A stretch of 64,000 nt of DNA, taken from the NCBI RefSeq assembly GCF_002288925.2, contig NW_022098076.1:63047640-63111639 (forward strand). Direction: 5' to 3'. The notes under the pieces are model-generated. The model was not told where the DNA came from and made no database searches. It worked only from the letters and a program-made list of their open reading frames with translations. The translations under genes and the position numbers were made by a program. Within the stretch, counting starts at the first letter, position 1. Each line of letters starts with the position of its first letter. This document shows, one piece after another, positions 1 through 15,869 of the stretch. The stretch comes from Delphinapterus leucas (Eukaryota > Chordata > Mammalia > Artiodactyla > Monodontidae).

Positions 1-263
1 TTTAGTTTTGTTTTAAGAATGTGGGTTTTGTTGGATGAGAGCTTTAATTCTTTTGGAGGGGTGAGATTTTCAATTCTATTAAAGAAGAGGAGTACTTGTT
101 TAATATTTATTTACTTAGCAATCTGATTGAAATCACTTTAACAATATTTCTACCTACTTTCTCTTTAAGTATAACCATTTGTTTATTCCAAAATTTTAAA
201 CCCAGTCATCATTCTGTGATAGTCATAGTTTTAATTTGAGATCATTAAATTTTCTTCAACTAA

Positions 264-2448
<2,185 letters not shown>

Positions 2449-2658
2449 TGAAAGGGGATAAAACTAGTATTCAAGAGTGATGTTTATATTATGATATTAT
2501 TGAAATCACACATTTAACAGTTTATAACTCTATATGAAGAAGAAAGTTCTTTTATTCTGTTTTTCCAAATCTAGATTTTAGACCACATACTTGAATTTTT
2601 AATACATAAAAGCATTTGTAAAAAATGAAATATAGACTCAAACAACAAAACTACTTAC

Positions 2659-2791
2659 CTTATTATTATTATTTTGTTAATTTGCCCATGCTGCGCAGCT
2701 TGCGGGATCTTAGTTCCCTGACCAGGGATCAAACCCGGGCCCAGGCAGTGAAAGCACTGAGTCCTAACCATTGGACTGCCAGGGAATTCCC
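2659..2791 (-). mobile_element. Old short tRNA-derived SINE (CHR/Bov-tA-like)
   Basis: The reverse complement reads GGGAATTCCCTGGCAGTCCA then a tRNA-like B-box region (GGGTTTGATCCCTGGTCAGG) and AACTAAGATCCCGCAAGCTG. The copy is divergent, and the TSD (aaactac/aaactat) is only approximate. Confidence 0.75.
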
Positions 2792-3322
2792 CAAACTATA
2801 TACTTAACTTTAATTTCAGCAAATATTCAGCATGATTGTATGTCAGTTGTACTTTTGTAAAAGCATCATTTTTTTTTTAACTTGGAACTACAAATATCCC
2901 CATATAAATGTGCTAATTCTCAATGAATTTCCTGTAGTTCCTATAAATTTATTTGCCAGTGGTTTATTAATTACTGAATATTCAGATATAAATGTAACAC
3001 TGTTCCTATGAAAACTTAGTGGCTATACTCCAAGTAATCTAGTGATTCTTCTAGAAAATTTATTTTGTTACACAAACTCATATTTAAGCATTATAAATTT
3101 TTATTGGTATCATTGGTCTTTTCTGAGAAATCTAAAATGACCTCTGTACGGGTTATTTCAAGAGAAGACATTACTGAATAACATACTGTCAGTAGTTATA
3201 ATAAATCTATTACAGATCATAGGAACCTTTTTTTAAATAAATATTTTAAGATTTTGTTAGTCCTTATACTCTTTTTCAGGATATTATTTTAACAAGAGAG
3301 GTCTTATTAAATTAAAGTGATT

Positions 3323-3725
3323 GGGACTTCCCTGGTGGTCCAGTGGTTAAGACTTCACCTTCCAGTGTAGGGGTGTGGGTTCGATCCCTGGTCTGGCAAC
3401 TAAGATCCCATGTGCCTCCTGGCCAAAAAACAAAACATAAAACAGAAGCAGTATTGTGACAAATTCAATAAAGACTTTAAAAAATGGTCCACATCAAAAA
3501 ATCTTAAAAAGGGCTTCCCTGGTGGCGCAATGGTTGAGAGTCCGCCTGCCGATGCAGGGGACACGGGTTCGTGCCCCGGTCGGGAAGATCCCACATGCTG
3601 CGGAGCAGCGAGGCCCATGAGCCTTGGCCGCTGAGCCTGCGCGTCCGGAGCCTGTGCTCCCCAACGGGAGAGGCCACAACGGTGAGATGCCCGCGTACCG
3701 CAAAAAAAAAAAATATTAAAAAAAA
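3323..3725 (+). mobile_element. Older tRNA-derived SINE interrupted by a CHR-2 SINE
   Basis: The head GGGACTTCCCTGGTGGTCCA is followed by the B-box-like GGGTTCGATCCCTGGTCTGG, then a tail (ATAAAGACTTTAAAAAATGG) typical of these composites. The TSD taaagtgatt occurs at 3313-3322 and again at 3726-3735, bracketing the inner element too. A younger SINE sits inside at 3511-3713. Confidence 0.82.
3511..3713 (+). mobile_element. CHR-2-type SINE nested in an older SINE
   Basis: Near-consensus copy from GGGCTTCCCTGGTGGCGCAA through GCCCGCGTACCGC and poly(A). It is flanked by aatcttaaaaa / aatattaaaaa (one mismatch). It was inserted in the A-rich tail of the SINE that starts at 3323. Confidence 0.88.
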
Positions 3726-4475
3726 TAAAGTGATTGCAACAACATTTAGTTTCAGGTGTAATGATTCCCCAAATAATGTCAGCAAGTCTGTATCTCGATA
3801 TTTCACTTACACTTAAAACATTTTAAGCGTTTTTACATTCAGTAGTAGAGTTTCTTGATTAATATATTTCCCAGGTAAAGATTTCCCTTCTGTCCTCTGC
3901 TGTGATGATTACTTGAGAACTCTGCTTAGACATTACTCTTTGAGTATGTTTCACTTTTTATGGTTTACTCAAGTGCCTTTAAATTTGCCTGCCCTCCAAC
4001 TTAGGTAATTTGTTAAGTTTACAATTTTACTGAATTAAAAAAAAATGAAATGACGTTATGTGCACACATTTTAAAAAAAATTGATTGGAAAAAAAATACC
4101 TAAGTAGCTTCATTTCATAGGCCTAAATCAGTGTTTTGTAATATTTACCAAATAAGTTTTTGGTCCTCATTGAAAGATTTATGTCTACAACACATGGAAT
4201 TTGAATTGTGTATAGATTTTGAATAAAAGTATTTTTTATCGATTTTATATCTTTGTAAAATACATTTTCCATCAGCTGAATTATGGACCTACTTTAGTAA
4301 TAAATAATCTAATTGAGTACTCAGAATTTTGCATATTTATTAAATACAACTTTATGTGAACGTGTAGAAATTAAATAGATCAATAGTTATGAAAAGAGTT
4401 CTATTTCAACATCTATTTTTATCTAAAATATCAAAATCTTGATTAATGTATATTTTTAAATCATGTATCAGTTTT

Positions 4476-4690
4476 TTTTGTTTTTTGGGGGTTTTTTTGC
4501 GGTACGCGGACCTCTCACTGTTGTGGCCTCTCCCGTTGCAGAGCACAGGCTCCGGACGCGCAGGCTCAGCGGCCAAGGCTCACAGGCCTAGCCGCTCCAC
4601 GGCATGTGGGATCTTCCCGGACCGGGACACGAACCCGTGTCCCCTGCATCAGCAGGCGGACTCTCAACCACTGCGCCACCAGGGAAGCCC
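4476..4690 (-). mobile_element. CHR-2-type SINE
   Basis: Reverse-oriented near-consensus copy (T/G-rich start, GCGGTACGCGGACCTCTCAC, ending CACCAGGGAAGCCC). The perfect 14-bp TSD catgtatcagtttt lies at 4462-4475 and 4691-4704. Confidence 0.92.
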
Positions 4691-4933
4691 CATGTATCAG
4701 TTTTACATATTATACTGTCAGTATAAAATCCATATTTATAAATTAGATGTTAAAGTGGAACTAGATTAATGGAAATAATGGTTTTGGAAATACATCTGGA
4801 AATGAAAATGCAAAGCAAACATGCCAAAGTGTCTTTGCCTGCGGCTTATCTTTTATCGCTCCAATAAGTGGACCCTAGAAAAGTACCATTAAAAAAGGGA
4901 AGCAGATGAAGCACCATTAAAAAGTAGATTGCT

Positions 4934-5140
4934 GGGGCTTCCCTGGTGGCGCGGTGGTTGAGAGTCCGCCTGCCAATGCAGGGGACACGGGTTCGTGCCC
5001 TGGTCAGGAAGATCCCACCTGCCTCGGAGCGGCTGGGCCCGTGAGCCATGGCCGCTGAGCCTGCGCGTCTGGAACCTGTGCTCCGCAACGGGAGAGGCCA
5101 CAGCAGTGAGAGGCCCGCGTACCGCAAAAAAAAAAAAAAA
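4934..5140 (+). mobile_element. CHR-2-type SINE
   Basis: Plus-oriented copy with a 3' poly(A) of about 17 bases. The perfect 12-bp TSD aagtagattgct is at 4922-4933 and 5141-5152. Confidence 0.92.
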
Positions 5141-5862
5141 AAGTAGATTGCTCTTGGGAAGTAATTCCAACGAATCGTATGCTTAGATTGAGAAATGTTT
5201 CCCATGTGGAGTTTTGTTGCCCTATGTAGAAGTATAAGCACTTTTAGAGGGGCATTAACCCACTGATTCAATTAATTTTGATTAATAATTGTTATATGCT
5301 GAGAAGTGCTAGGTGATAAAAAATTTAATGGTGGAAAAATATGATTCTTACCTTCAAAGAGCTTATGCTATTCTTATTTTCTAAATTACTTATCATGCTA
5401 TTGTTAAAGATTTTTTTACATTCTTAGATCAAACTATTTAAAATTTACTTCCTTTTCATCAAAATGTTATTTTACTTTCTTCTTATCATTGTGATTGTCA
5501 TTAATAGTACTGCAAATACAAGAGGAGAAAGTTCCCCACAACTATGTGTCTTGTTGCTTGATTAAGTATAATTTGAGAAGATTATTTTAATGAAGTGAAA
5601 TGTAGTTTTGTAAATATATAAAGTAAGGGAGTCTTTTAATTTTGATATGTGGCACATTTAATTTAAAAATTTGTACGTTGGTATTAAATCTTTCTCAACT
5701 AAAAGACAATCAATGAAGAAAAGCCTTTTAATTATTATTAATTAAGAATCATTAAAATGTTAATGATTCTGCTAACAATACCTATTTCTTGTACATTCTA
5801 CAGAATCATTGTCTTGTATATCAATTTCATTTATTTATTTATTTATTTTTCTTCCTTAATAA

Positions 5863-6000
<138 letters not shown>

Positions 6001-9000
6001 TTGTTATTTCTGCCGTCTGTCATGGATAACTGAAATTTGATTTATTGCTTTGTCACTTTAATCTGTGACAGATTAAATGTGATATTAAATCACTTTAATG
6101 TCACATCTCTCAACTATCTTAAATCTTTCAGGGCTGTTATCCCTGAAAATCATTTAGGGATTACCAAAATTTGGTATCATATGTGTATAAAGTCATAGGT
6201 TATATTATTATTATCCACTAAAAAAATTTCTGGTTAACATCACTGAATCTATCTTATTAACTAATTCTTGGTCTACACTAAGATGAATTTGAGAAAATAC
6301 ATTTGATTAGATTTAGTAGTTTATATCTAAAGATCATTAGATCCATTTTAAAAAATAAACTTCTAAAAATAAAGAAGCTAAATTCAATTTGCTTATTCTA
6401 AACAGCAAAAGTTGAGGTATTTCTAATAAAAGAGTAGCAATAATGGGACAGTTGAGAGATATGGCTTTTAATACATTCTTTAGTTAATCATTCTCCTATT
6501 TACTGAATAAACCATCCTAAATACATCAATTTTATTATGGAACTTCTGATTGGAGGTAATATTTTAAAAGCATCTGTTGCATACTTGGATTTTTAAAACT
6601 CAGTGTAAATTACAGGTTTTCATGATAAGTTGAAAACAAGACTTTTGAAACTGGTACATTGGCTCATCCCACTACTACTTAGCATAGTACTAATGAGAAT
6701 TTATTGCAATGTATTATTATCCTTAAATAATAAATGTTGAGTAGGAGTAAGAGAAACTAGAGACACATTTTGTGGATATATTTCATTAGTAGTAGAGTTA
6801 AGGAAAAATGCTCATTATGATTTTGACAGCTGGGTCCTTTAAGTAGCATCTGCAGCTCAATTTATATGTGCAAAGTACAAAATTTCTTGGCCTTTTCTTT
6901 ATTAAACACTGTGTTTTCCCCCATAATTATTGGAGTTGGCAATGATACCCAAATATATTACATTTTTACTTATTTCATATGATTGATGAATGAACCGAAA
7001 AGATATGCATAACTTAAACTAGTCATTTGGATATAGTAATTTTTTAAAATACACGTTTCTATTTCATGTTATGTATAACTTTCAGGATTACAATTAATTT
7101 TATTATACATAGCTAGATGTTACATTATGCTTTTAAACTAAAAAGCTGATAGATTTAATTCAAAGAGATTGTTAAACTTCGTACTTTCATAAGGTCATAT
7201 TTTGAGTTAGAAAGTTTTTATAACTACGAGTGTCCTTAATCCGAGATTTCACAGGTTGGGGGGAATTTATGAATCCCTTAAAATTGTGTGGAAATTCTGT
7301 ATGTTAGCTGCATTTTTTTTTTTTTTCAGGAATGAATGGTTGGGTAGCTTTATTAAAAGGGTCTGCGATTGGGGGAAAAAAAGACTTTTTACAACAATAC
7401 CTTTTAAAAATAATAATATTCTTTTTTCTACAAATTATAGATTTCCTTATATCCAATTTTCTTCTCAATTGAATCTTTGAGAAATTCTTCCTTTGTAGTC
7501 CTCTCCTGTTGCCCATGGTATCTAATACCCTTTTCTTTATAATCGTATGAGTGAGTACAAAATTTATGAGAAGTAAAGGATTTTGTTTAGGGAAACTTTT
7601 TGATAGATTTGATTGGCTTGTATTAGGACTTGTAAAAAGTTATAGAAGAATTTTCTTTCCAGTTATTTACAATCCTCTGTTTTATTCAGTAAAAAACCGT
7701 TATGTTTTAGGTAAATCACACTGAAATAAACTGATGCAGCAAGTGTAAAGTAGAACATATGCAAATGTGAAGGTTTCCTTTTTGAGGACTTCAGTAACTA
7801 GTGGTGAAAATGTCTCAAAACAAGTCAATAGAGATAATTATCATGTATTAAGATTTATTTCTTCTGTTTTTTCATTCTATTTTCATTTTTTATCTTATAT
7901 ATTTTAGGAAGTTTCAAGTCAAGAGAAACAAAATGATGGGGTTTTCGTATTTTAAATTTGATTTTTAAAAAACTGTTTCTAAATCAAAACTTTGGAAATG
8001 TTTCTCTTGCCTATTTATCTAGAGATTTTGGTATAAGGATGTTTATTTTTAAGGTCACTTAATATTGGTTTTGGAAGTTATTTTGGATGATTATAAGTTA
8101 CAAAAAAATTTAACTTAGATTATTAGGGGAAAATTCCTAAATTTTTGGTATTTTACTTTGCTACTGTTTAGATGGAGGAGCAAAACAAGCAGTATTTATT
8201 TTATAGCACAAATATGAAGAAGCTTTTTTCACAGTAGATACCCTACCTAGAGTAATAGTAGATGTTCAGAGCAGTGGGATTAACCCTTATGTAGTATTTT
8301 CCAAAAAGTGAAAACCAAAAATGTAAAATTTTGAGGAAAATCTTTGAGAATATTAGCAACAGTCTAGAAGAATGGAACTTAAAGTTTACTAAATAAGCAA
8401 ATATAGTAGTAGCATTGGCTGAATAATTCCTCTTTTGAACAGTTTAGACCACTGATTAAAAGTCACTAGATAAAAATCACTGTGAAGATATACCTTGAGG
8501 GATTATGGTGTATTTACATGTTACCCATAGAAATTATTTCTATATTGTATAATGGGAGAAATGAACAGTATCATTAGAGTGCAGTAACAGGTGGACATTT
8601 CAGATGATGAATATAATTATCTCAGCTGTTATATGAAGTGTGTTGTCTTTGAAGAACTTTTCATCTGCTTTTGTTTCTTGACACTCGTGATAGAAATAAA
8701 AATGTCAGCATCCTGATGATGTGGAGCAATTTATACTAAGGAGATGATTTTTTTTTTAGAAAGTGAGGTCAAGTATTAAAACATACAATAGAGGTACTCA
8801 TTTAGAGAATAAAGAAACTTTATAAGATTTTTTTTTTCAACTCTTCCCAATCAGTATTCTGTCATTACTTAGATAAAATTGGAGGAGAGAAGAAAAAATA
8901 GAGTAGGGCATGAATGAAGCTTGGCCAGTTTAAAATCATATAAGCCTGTGAAGCTCATGTCATCTATGAATCAGTTTCTATTTGTTTCCTTTAGGTCGCA

Positions 9001-9064
9001 GTGCTTTTTCAGGTCACATCCTTTTGTAGGAGAGAAAATGCCAATTATTCATTTGTCATTAACT

Positions 9065-9110
9065 AGGCTTCCTTCTTTCTCTATGTAAGGCTTCCTTTTT
9101 TCTCTATGTA
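9065..9110. repeat. 23-bp tandem duplication
   Basis: Two adjacent 23-bp units (9065-9087 and 9088-9110) begin AGGCTTCCTT and end CTCTATGTA. They differ at one base. A third partial unit (AGGCAT) follows. Confidence 0.85.
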
Positions 9111-10020
9111 AGGCATATAAAAATTATCCTTCAAGAACTAGTATTGAAAATCAGTTTAATGCTTCTGAAGGAATAAGTGTGCCCTCATAATTAATTAGAA
9201 TTTAGATTTGAAAGTTAAATCCTTACCGAAGATTTTTTGTATTTTGCTTTAATAGGAGTAAGCAGAGGAAATTGTTAACTTAATACCCTATTTTTATTTA
9301 ATGATGACACATGGCCTTTGCCTTTAAGTATATTTTATATTGCTATTACTAAAGAAATCACTAATGGAAATCTTTTAATTGAATTTAAAGAGGTTAGCTC
9401 CTTTTATATATTTATATTTATAAAGTGAATAGCATTGTCTTTATCACCTTTCCAATGAAAAGATGCAAGTGCATGGACTATATATAAATATTATATAAAT
9501 ATTAAATAATATTATATAATATGTAATGTCCTGTGGGGGTGTGTATATATGAAGGTTGGTCTCTTAAAATACATCATTAAATATGTAATCCATAAATAAG
9601 TTCTTAAACCTGTCTTTAGGATATAGTTTTTGACTGATACAAGAAATGAAATACATTTTTTTTTCTCTAAATCTAATCTGTTGTTTTCCTTTATCAGGCA
9701 GACTCATAGCTTGTCCTAATTACTGTTTCTCTCATCAAGTAAAACTGTTTTTTCCCAGTAAGTGACCAGCCTCAAACATTTTTATCACTTTAAACAAATA
9801 CTGTTCTCAGTATTCTTTTTGCCTAATTCATTTATCATACGTACATTTGATTTGCTTTAAACTTGATCATCCAGAACATTGTTATAGAGAGTTTTCCTAT
9901 ATCAGAGCCCTTGTTGTGTTTTTTCTCATGACATTAGGCAACAATATAGTGTTATCAGTCATCATTGGCCACAACTTTACTTCTTTAATTTGAATCTAGC
10001 ATTTTCAAGGCCATTGTTTC

Positions 10021-10240
10021 TTTTTTTTTTTTTTTTTTTTTTTTTTTTGGTTCGCGGGCCTCTCACTGTTGCGGCCTCTCCCGTTGCGGAGCACAGGCTC
10101 CAGACGCGCAGGCTCAGCAGCCATGGCTCACGGGCCCAGCCGCTACCGCGGCATGTGGGATATTCCCGGACCGGGGCACGAACCTGTGTCTCCTGCATCG
10201 GCAGGTGGACTCTCAACCACTGTGCCACCAGGGAAGCCCC
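10021..10240 (-). mobile_element. CHR-2-type SINE
   Basis: It begins with a long T run and GGTTCGCGGGCCTCTCACTG and ends with ACCAGGGAAGCCCC. The TSD aaggccattgtttc lies at 10007-10020 and 10241-10254. It is the only SINE delimited between about 5.2 and 13.8 kb. Confidence 0.92.
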
Positions 10241-12590
10241 AAGGCCATTGTTTCTTAACTGAGATTGTAGATCAGACTTCTCTGTGAAGTTTTATAAATA
10301 TACAGAAGTTTAAGCGCTACTCTGGATACTCTGAATCTCTTTACTTGATATTCTTGGTATAAAAAATTGTCTCAGGGTTATTATATTAAATCTTAAAATA
10401 TTTTCTGCTATAGAAATTATATCCATTCATTTTTATAAATCAGATCCGATATTCACAGGCTTATTTGAAAATAGGTTTAATCATTATCCTTGAAGACATT
10501 TTTTCTAAAATTTGCTTGGAATGGCTTTCTTATCCTTGTTTTGCATGCCGTGGAAACAACCAAATTTCCTTTTCAGTTTGCGTTATTCTTATCATAAACT
10601 CTCTTCAGACCTTTCACATTTGAAAATTATAAATAAAATTTGCCTCCAAAAAAGTGTTTGCTTGTATTAGTTCCTAGTGGCTATCAGTGAATATTTTGCA
10701 TATCTGAGTTAGGTAACATTTTAAACTATTAATAAAAAACATGAGTAACAAAATGCTAGATTTAAAACGTAGACTTAGATCTCTTACAGCGTTGAAGCTA
10801 GTAATCAGTAGTTTTCCTAATTAAAAGCATTGGATAAATTCCCTAAGCACTTCTGAGGACTTTTGTAGGTATAGCCTCTGTATGGAAATACTCTTTAAAT
10901 TTTCATATGGAAAGTCTTAGTATTACAAAAAAATAAAGCATTAACATATAAGATATTTAGGCCTGTACTGGAAATGATTCAAATTTTCTACATTAAAAAT
11001 GTAAGGTCATCTTAGATTATAGGAGTTATGCTTTTCTTCAGTATAAGAAGCTTGTGTAAAAGTGGCTGTCTTATCAGGTACTTTTCTGATACATTGTAGT
11101 AATTTATCAGATACATCTTCTTAGATTATCTCACTGACATTTGTCACATGTGGGTGATTTCTAAACACATTGTAGGATTTGAACCTATGAAGCTAATGGC
11201 TTTAGTGAAAAATAAAAGGACAGAGATAAAATTGTATTTACTTTTGTCTTCATGCCTTTAATCTTATAACTGAAAATTCAGAGGAAAGAACAAGTAGAAA
11301 TTCACTAATTCAACATTTGTTTTCTGTGGTTTAGTTTTAATATGTTTCCTTGGAAACTTATTTTGCAAATATTACCATAATAATAATAACACCACAATAT
11401 TGTCTCTGAATTGAAAAAGTTACCCATTCATTTTCAAAGTTGACTGCCAGTGGACTTTTGGATGTTTGTGTGTGTGTGTGTTTTCACTTATAATATGATG
11501 GCTGTCTCATTATTTAAAATTTATAACTATTTTTGAGTGTACAAACTGATTAGCTATTTATAATACTATTATAATATAGCACTGTAATTTGAGAATAAGA
11601 AAACAAGTTAGGATTTAGGTGGGATTGAAAAATAAAATTATATTTTATTGATTAAAATATAAACTTTTAAAAAAGAAGTCTTATTCCAATTGGACCTTTT
11701 AAAATTTTATTTTTCTAATAATATATTGCATCTTAATGTGTATAAAACTAGAGTTTCTCTGGTAGCCAGTGTACTAAATAAATAGTTACTGTTAAAATGA
11801 TATTTTTGTTGTTCCTTATCTTGGAAACATTTCCCCACAATATCTAAGCAATGTGTTTTAAGATTTACTGGGCTCAACCTACAAATTCAACAAATACTCC
11901 TTTTGCATTTTGGAGGAAAAAACTTAACTATGATATACATATTTTGCTCGTCAGAATGCTAAAATTATATTAATCAATAAACACTTTAGAAAGCAGTTCT
12001 GGTAAGGAGACATCTGTTGTTGGACTTCAGTGAAAAAATTTCAACCTCTTAGTTTCTTATATAGGGATTAAAGAGAATAACTTTATTCCTTTGGGATTTT
12101 AACTGGTTTTCTTGGATATTTTTCAAAGTATTTAATGATAATAGTTTCTACATTTCTTCCAAAATTATGGCATATTACAGTACCTCTTACTGTTAAAGAT
12201 CTTTTATATTTTTGACTTTTTTTTCCTATTATGCTTTTTACTGCTGTCTCCGATTCATAAATACCATCACCAAAAATTTTTTGTGGCTACTGTTTATTTT
12301 ATAGTTAGCTTTAACCATATGGCTGGTCTGTTCTCTTCAGGAATTCCTAACGGGTATGGCTTTCTTTCCCCCAGCTGTTTGCTTTTATAGACTTAGAGCA
12401 AAAAAAATTAGCAAAAAATAATGAGAGATCTAGCCAGTCATTTTCTGTCAGATGCATTGCTATAGAAGTGAATTCATTAAGACTGAAAAATATTGAACAC
12501 ATATGATTTGTCTCTTATGTCAGTTTTTCTGGGACCCAGATTAAATAGGAGCATTTCAGTGTTATCATAGAAGTGACAGTGACTTGAATG

Positions 12591-12593
<3 letters not shown>

Positions 12594-12632
<39 letters not shown>
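12594..12632. repeat. (CA)n microsatellite
   Basis: Uninterrupted CA dinucleotide run of about 19 units. Confidence 0.97.
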
Positions 12633-12634
<2 letters not shown>

Positions 12635-13193
12635 CAATTCAGAGGAGGATAGATGAAAATTTGGAGTTGTTTAAAAAAAATACTTGCAAATCGTGCTGCT
12701 ACTTAAATATTTAAGGAATTCAAACAGTTATGTAGTTATCGTAAAGTGTTCCTTGTCATTTGTTCTACTGGAATTGACCATGAAAAAGAATATTAAGCCT
12801 TATTTATATCCAATTATTGACTGTGCAAACTGTGACTCAATGGATATTTGTATGCCAAAAAAAAAAAGTTTTTAAAGTTGAGAAAGTTTTAGACTTAATA
12901 AAGATGTATAAATAATTTTGATTAGTATTCTCATTATAATGAAGCTACTGTTAATTTGGTGCAATACATTCTTCCCTTTCTCATCCTTTTAAAATTAAAT
13001 ATGTAAGATGTATGTTTTGTTTTGTTACATTGAATTTTGTTTAAAAATTTTTCAGTGTGTGTATATGAACTAATGTTTGATTTGTTTCTGTATAGCATGA
13101 ATGAAGATAATAATTGAAAAATTTGCACATTTTTTAGTCCTTTGGAAATTTGTATTCTAACAGTTTTTAAGAATATGCATTTATTTTGTACAT

Positions 13194-13238
13194 AATAAAT
13201 TTAGCTTTGTATAGGAAAATGGGTTTGAATCAAATAAA
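13194..13238 (+). promoter_or_regulatory. NBEAL1: Candidate distal polyadenylation signals for NBEAL1
   Basis: Two AATAAA hexamers (13194-13199 and 13233-13238) are followed by T/GT-rich sequence (TTTTCTTCAGCTGGTTTGT). This is the organisation of a mammalian poly(A) site. Use is not demonstrable from sequence alone. Confidence 0.4.
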
Positions 13239-13639
13239 AAATGATGTTTTCTTCAGCTGGTTTGTAATTCTCAATTTTATAGAGTCTGATTAGAACTTAG
13301 CATTGGCTGAGTTATTTGAGTAGACAAGGGATTGAATACAGTATTTAAGCAGCAAATTGATCGCTGCTTCTTTCTCATATGAGCAGAATTTCTTCTGTAG
13401 TCCTATGTGCACAAGATAAATGTTATGTTAATTGACCAGTTTTTGTTGTATATAACAACAGGTATTAAGCCTTTCATTTTAAAGCCACCTCAGAAACATG
13501 GTTATGAGCTAGAAATCTCCATTTGTAGCTAATCAAATAATACATTAGATTGGTTTTTTTAAAAACACTATTTCCTTTCACAGTTAAAATCTTTTACTCA
13601 TCAACTTTGACAGTGTAGATGTTGACCTATTCCTATCCT

Positions 13640-14379
13640 ATACACTTTACATTTGTGGATAAGGGTAACAGATTGAATGTAAGTAACTGTATTTTAGTTT
13701 GCTCCATATTAGAGTTCTGGCAGAACAACAGTGAAGGCATAAACCTACAAGGATGAGGGCGTAAGCCTAAAAGGACAAAGAAAATAGAGAAGATAATCAG
13801 TACAATTTTGGAAGGTGGAAAATTAATGGATTCAAACTGGATGAATCTAGACTTACAGGGTGCCAAAGATAACGATAGGTACCTAAGTCTAAACCTCTCC
13901 ACATGTCCTCCAAAAAACTATACAGATAAACAAAAACAAATGTATCCTCAAATATCCCATGCCTTCAAGATATCAAGAAGACAGATAACACGACAAACAT
14001 CAAATTACTTAAAAATAGAAATATAAAAAGCAAATTCCAACAGAGCTATCTCTTAAGTTTCTATAGTAAGCCTTTACAGAAAGCAAGGAGAGTCCAGAAA
14101 AACTTGAGGGTAGTTGATTAGAGAACCTAAGATTGAGCTATAAAAAAAAAAAAGACTCCCAGAAAGAGAAAGCCCATCCTAAGTGCAAAAATACTGAACA
14201 AGAGTTTGAGTGGATCAGAGTACTGCATACAAAAAGTGGACTTAGTATGCAGGATTTGACATGGCAATCTCAGAAGACATTCTTAAGAAGAATGTAGAAA
14301 TGCAATTGCTTTGTAGACTAGTTGGTGAAAGAGGAAAAAATGGGGGAAATTTAGGATTTAGGATCCTGCATGCAAGAGA
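13640..14379. other. Intergenic sequence, probably old repeat, unassigned
   Basis: Short open frames occur on both strands (for example 13808-14026), but none resembles a known protein. The A-rich composition next to the decayed L1 suggests an upstream part of the same or another old element. I see nothing else. Confidence 0.35.
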
Positions 14380-15510
14380 GAAAAATATTGAGAGATATGT
14401 AATTCTACCCATCACCCTCATCTTCCCAAAACTAAAATAAAAAAACTACAATCCATTATCTATCATGAACGATGACACGAAAATCCTTAAGTGAATATTA
14501 GCAGATCATTTCTAGCAGTGTTTAAGAAGTATAATGCCTCATGACCAAGTGTGGTTCATCCCATGAATTTAAGATTGGGTTAATGTTTAAAATGTCACCT
14601 GTTTAAGATAATTCTCAGTAGACTGAAAATAGAAAACTTCGTAATAAAGTATATTTATGAAAAACCTATAGCTAACATAATATTTAATGTAAAAGACTGA
14701 ATTCTTCCTAAATTAGGAATAAGGTAAGAATACCTATTCTCACTATTATTCAACATTGTACTGGAGACTCTAGCTAGTGCAATAATGCAAGAAATAAAAC
14801 AGCATAAATATTGGAAAGGAGACAGTAAAAATATCCTTTTGTGGTTAACAAGCATGTAGAAAATTCTAAGATATCTATGTACACAAAACAGTAGAACTTA
14901 TGTAATAAATGAGCCAAGCAAAGTCAAAAAATAGATCATATTTCTGTATTCTAGCAATAAAAATTGTAAATACAGTTTACAGTATCTTGAAAATATTAAA
15001 TACTTAGGAAATAAAATATTTGCAGGACATGTACACTGAAACTACAAAATATGGCTGGAAAAGTGGAATAAAAAATAGATTTGAAGAAACTGAAAGGCTG
15101 ATTCTAAATTTTATAGGGAAATGCAAAGGACACAATGTCAAAACAATTTGAAAAAGAACAAGGTTGGAAGACTTAACTCTGATTTCAAGAATTAGAGCTA
15201 CAGGAATCAGACATTGTGGATTATCCAGCATAAGGATAGACATGTAGGTCAAAAGGAGTAAATAGAAGGCCTTTAGATGTGGCCATATATATGATGAATT
15301 GATTTTCTACAGATGTGCCAAAATAATTAAATGAGGAAAGAACAGTCTTTTCAACAAATGGTGCTGGAACTGATGATTTATTAACTTGAAGCAAATTATA
15401 GACCTAAATGTAAAACCTACAACTATAAACTTGCAGATGAACTCATAAGAATACATTTTACAATCTTATGTCACGGCTAAAGAATCTGAGTTTAGGAAAG
15501 CTGAATCTTT
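14380..15510 (+). mobile_element. Ancient L1 ORF2 fragment, heavily decayed
   Basis: Translation in shifting plus-strand frames shows L1 reverse-transcriptase-region relics. Examples are an AATACCTATTCTCACTATTA segment after a GAATAAGG block at 14720-14760, and TCAACAAATGGTGCTGGAAC near 15352. Stops and indels are frequent, so it is non-functional. Boundaries are approximate. Confidence 0.7.
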
Positions 15511-15869
15511 TATAATGGGCTGCAAGCACACCTTCCTGACCTTTGCCCTGGAGGGAAACATTAATACTGATGAGGAAGCAAACCTGCCTTCTATTCCAGA
15601 AGGAGACTATTTCTGCCTTCCAAGTAGTTTGCTGTACAAACATCCTAGAAAAGATACGTCCAGAACAAAATGGCAGTTAATACCTTGCTCTTAAGAAACT
15701 CAGTTTCCCAACACTGCCTATCATCTGCTAGGCCTTGTCAGACCACCACGTCTTAAGGACCATAGGGAAGACATAAGCTGCATGAGCAAGTAGCCCAGAT
15801 CCCCAGAGTATCCATCACTGTCGTACCAGTGCCCCTCCCTCAGCTAACACATTTGGTTTTATAAGTGAT

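Larger units (their letters stand above)
6001..13250 (+). other. NBEAL1: Probable long NBEAL1 3' UTR and downstream flank
   Basis: No coding exon is recognisable here. The stretch is AT-rich with many AATAAA signals (for example 6354-6359, 6506-6511, 12897-12902, 13194-13199 and 13233-13238). It contains only one delimited SINE (10021-10240) in about 7 kb, whereas the flanking introns carry one every 1-2 kb. The most convincing end is the pair of AATAAA hexamers at 13194 and 13233, followed by T/GT-rich sequence. The 3' UTR extent is inferred; any earlier AATAAA could be the main site. Confidence 0.45.

Noticed and set aside
4995..5186. Many short frames containing peptides such as [20 protein letters not shown] with Lys or Phe runs
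   Set aside because: They recur at every CHR-2 SINE in either orientation. They are translations of the SINE and its poly(A)/poly(T), not genes.
10021..10240. tRNA gene candidates at SINE heads (B-box-like GGTTCGTGCCC)
   Set aside because: The tRNA similarity is explained by the SINE origin. No cloverleaf with a proper acceptor stem is present.
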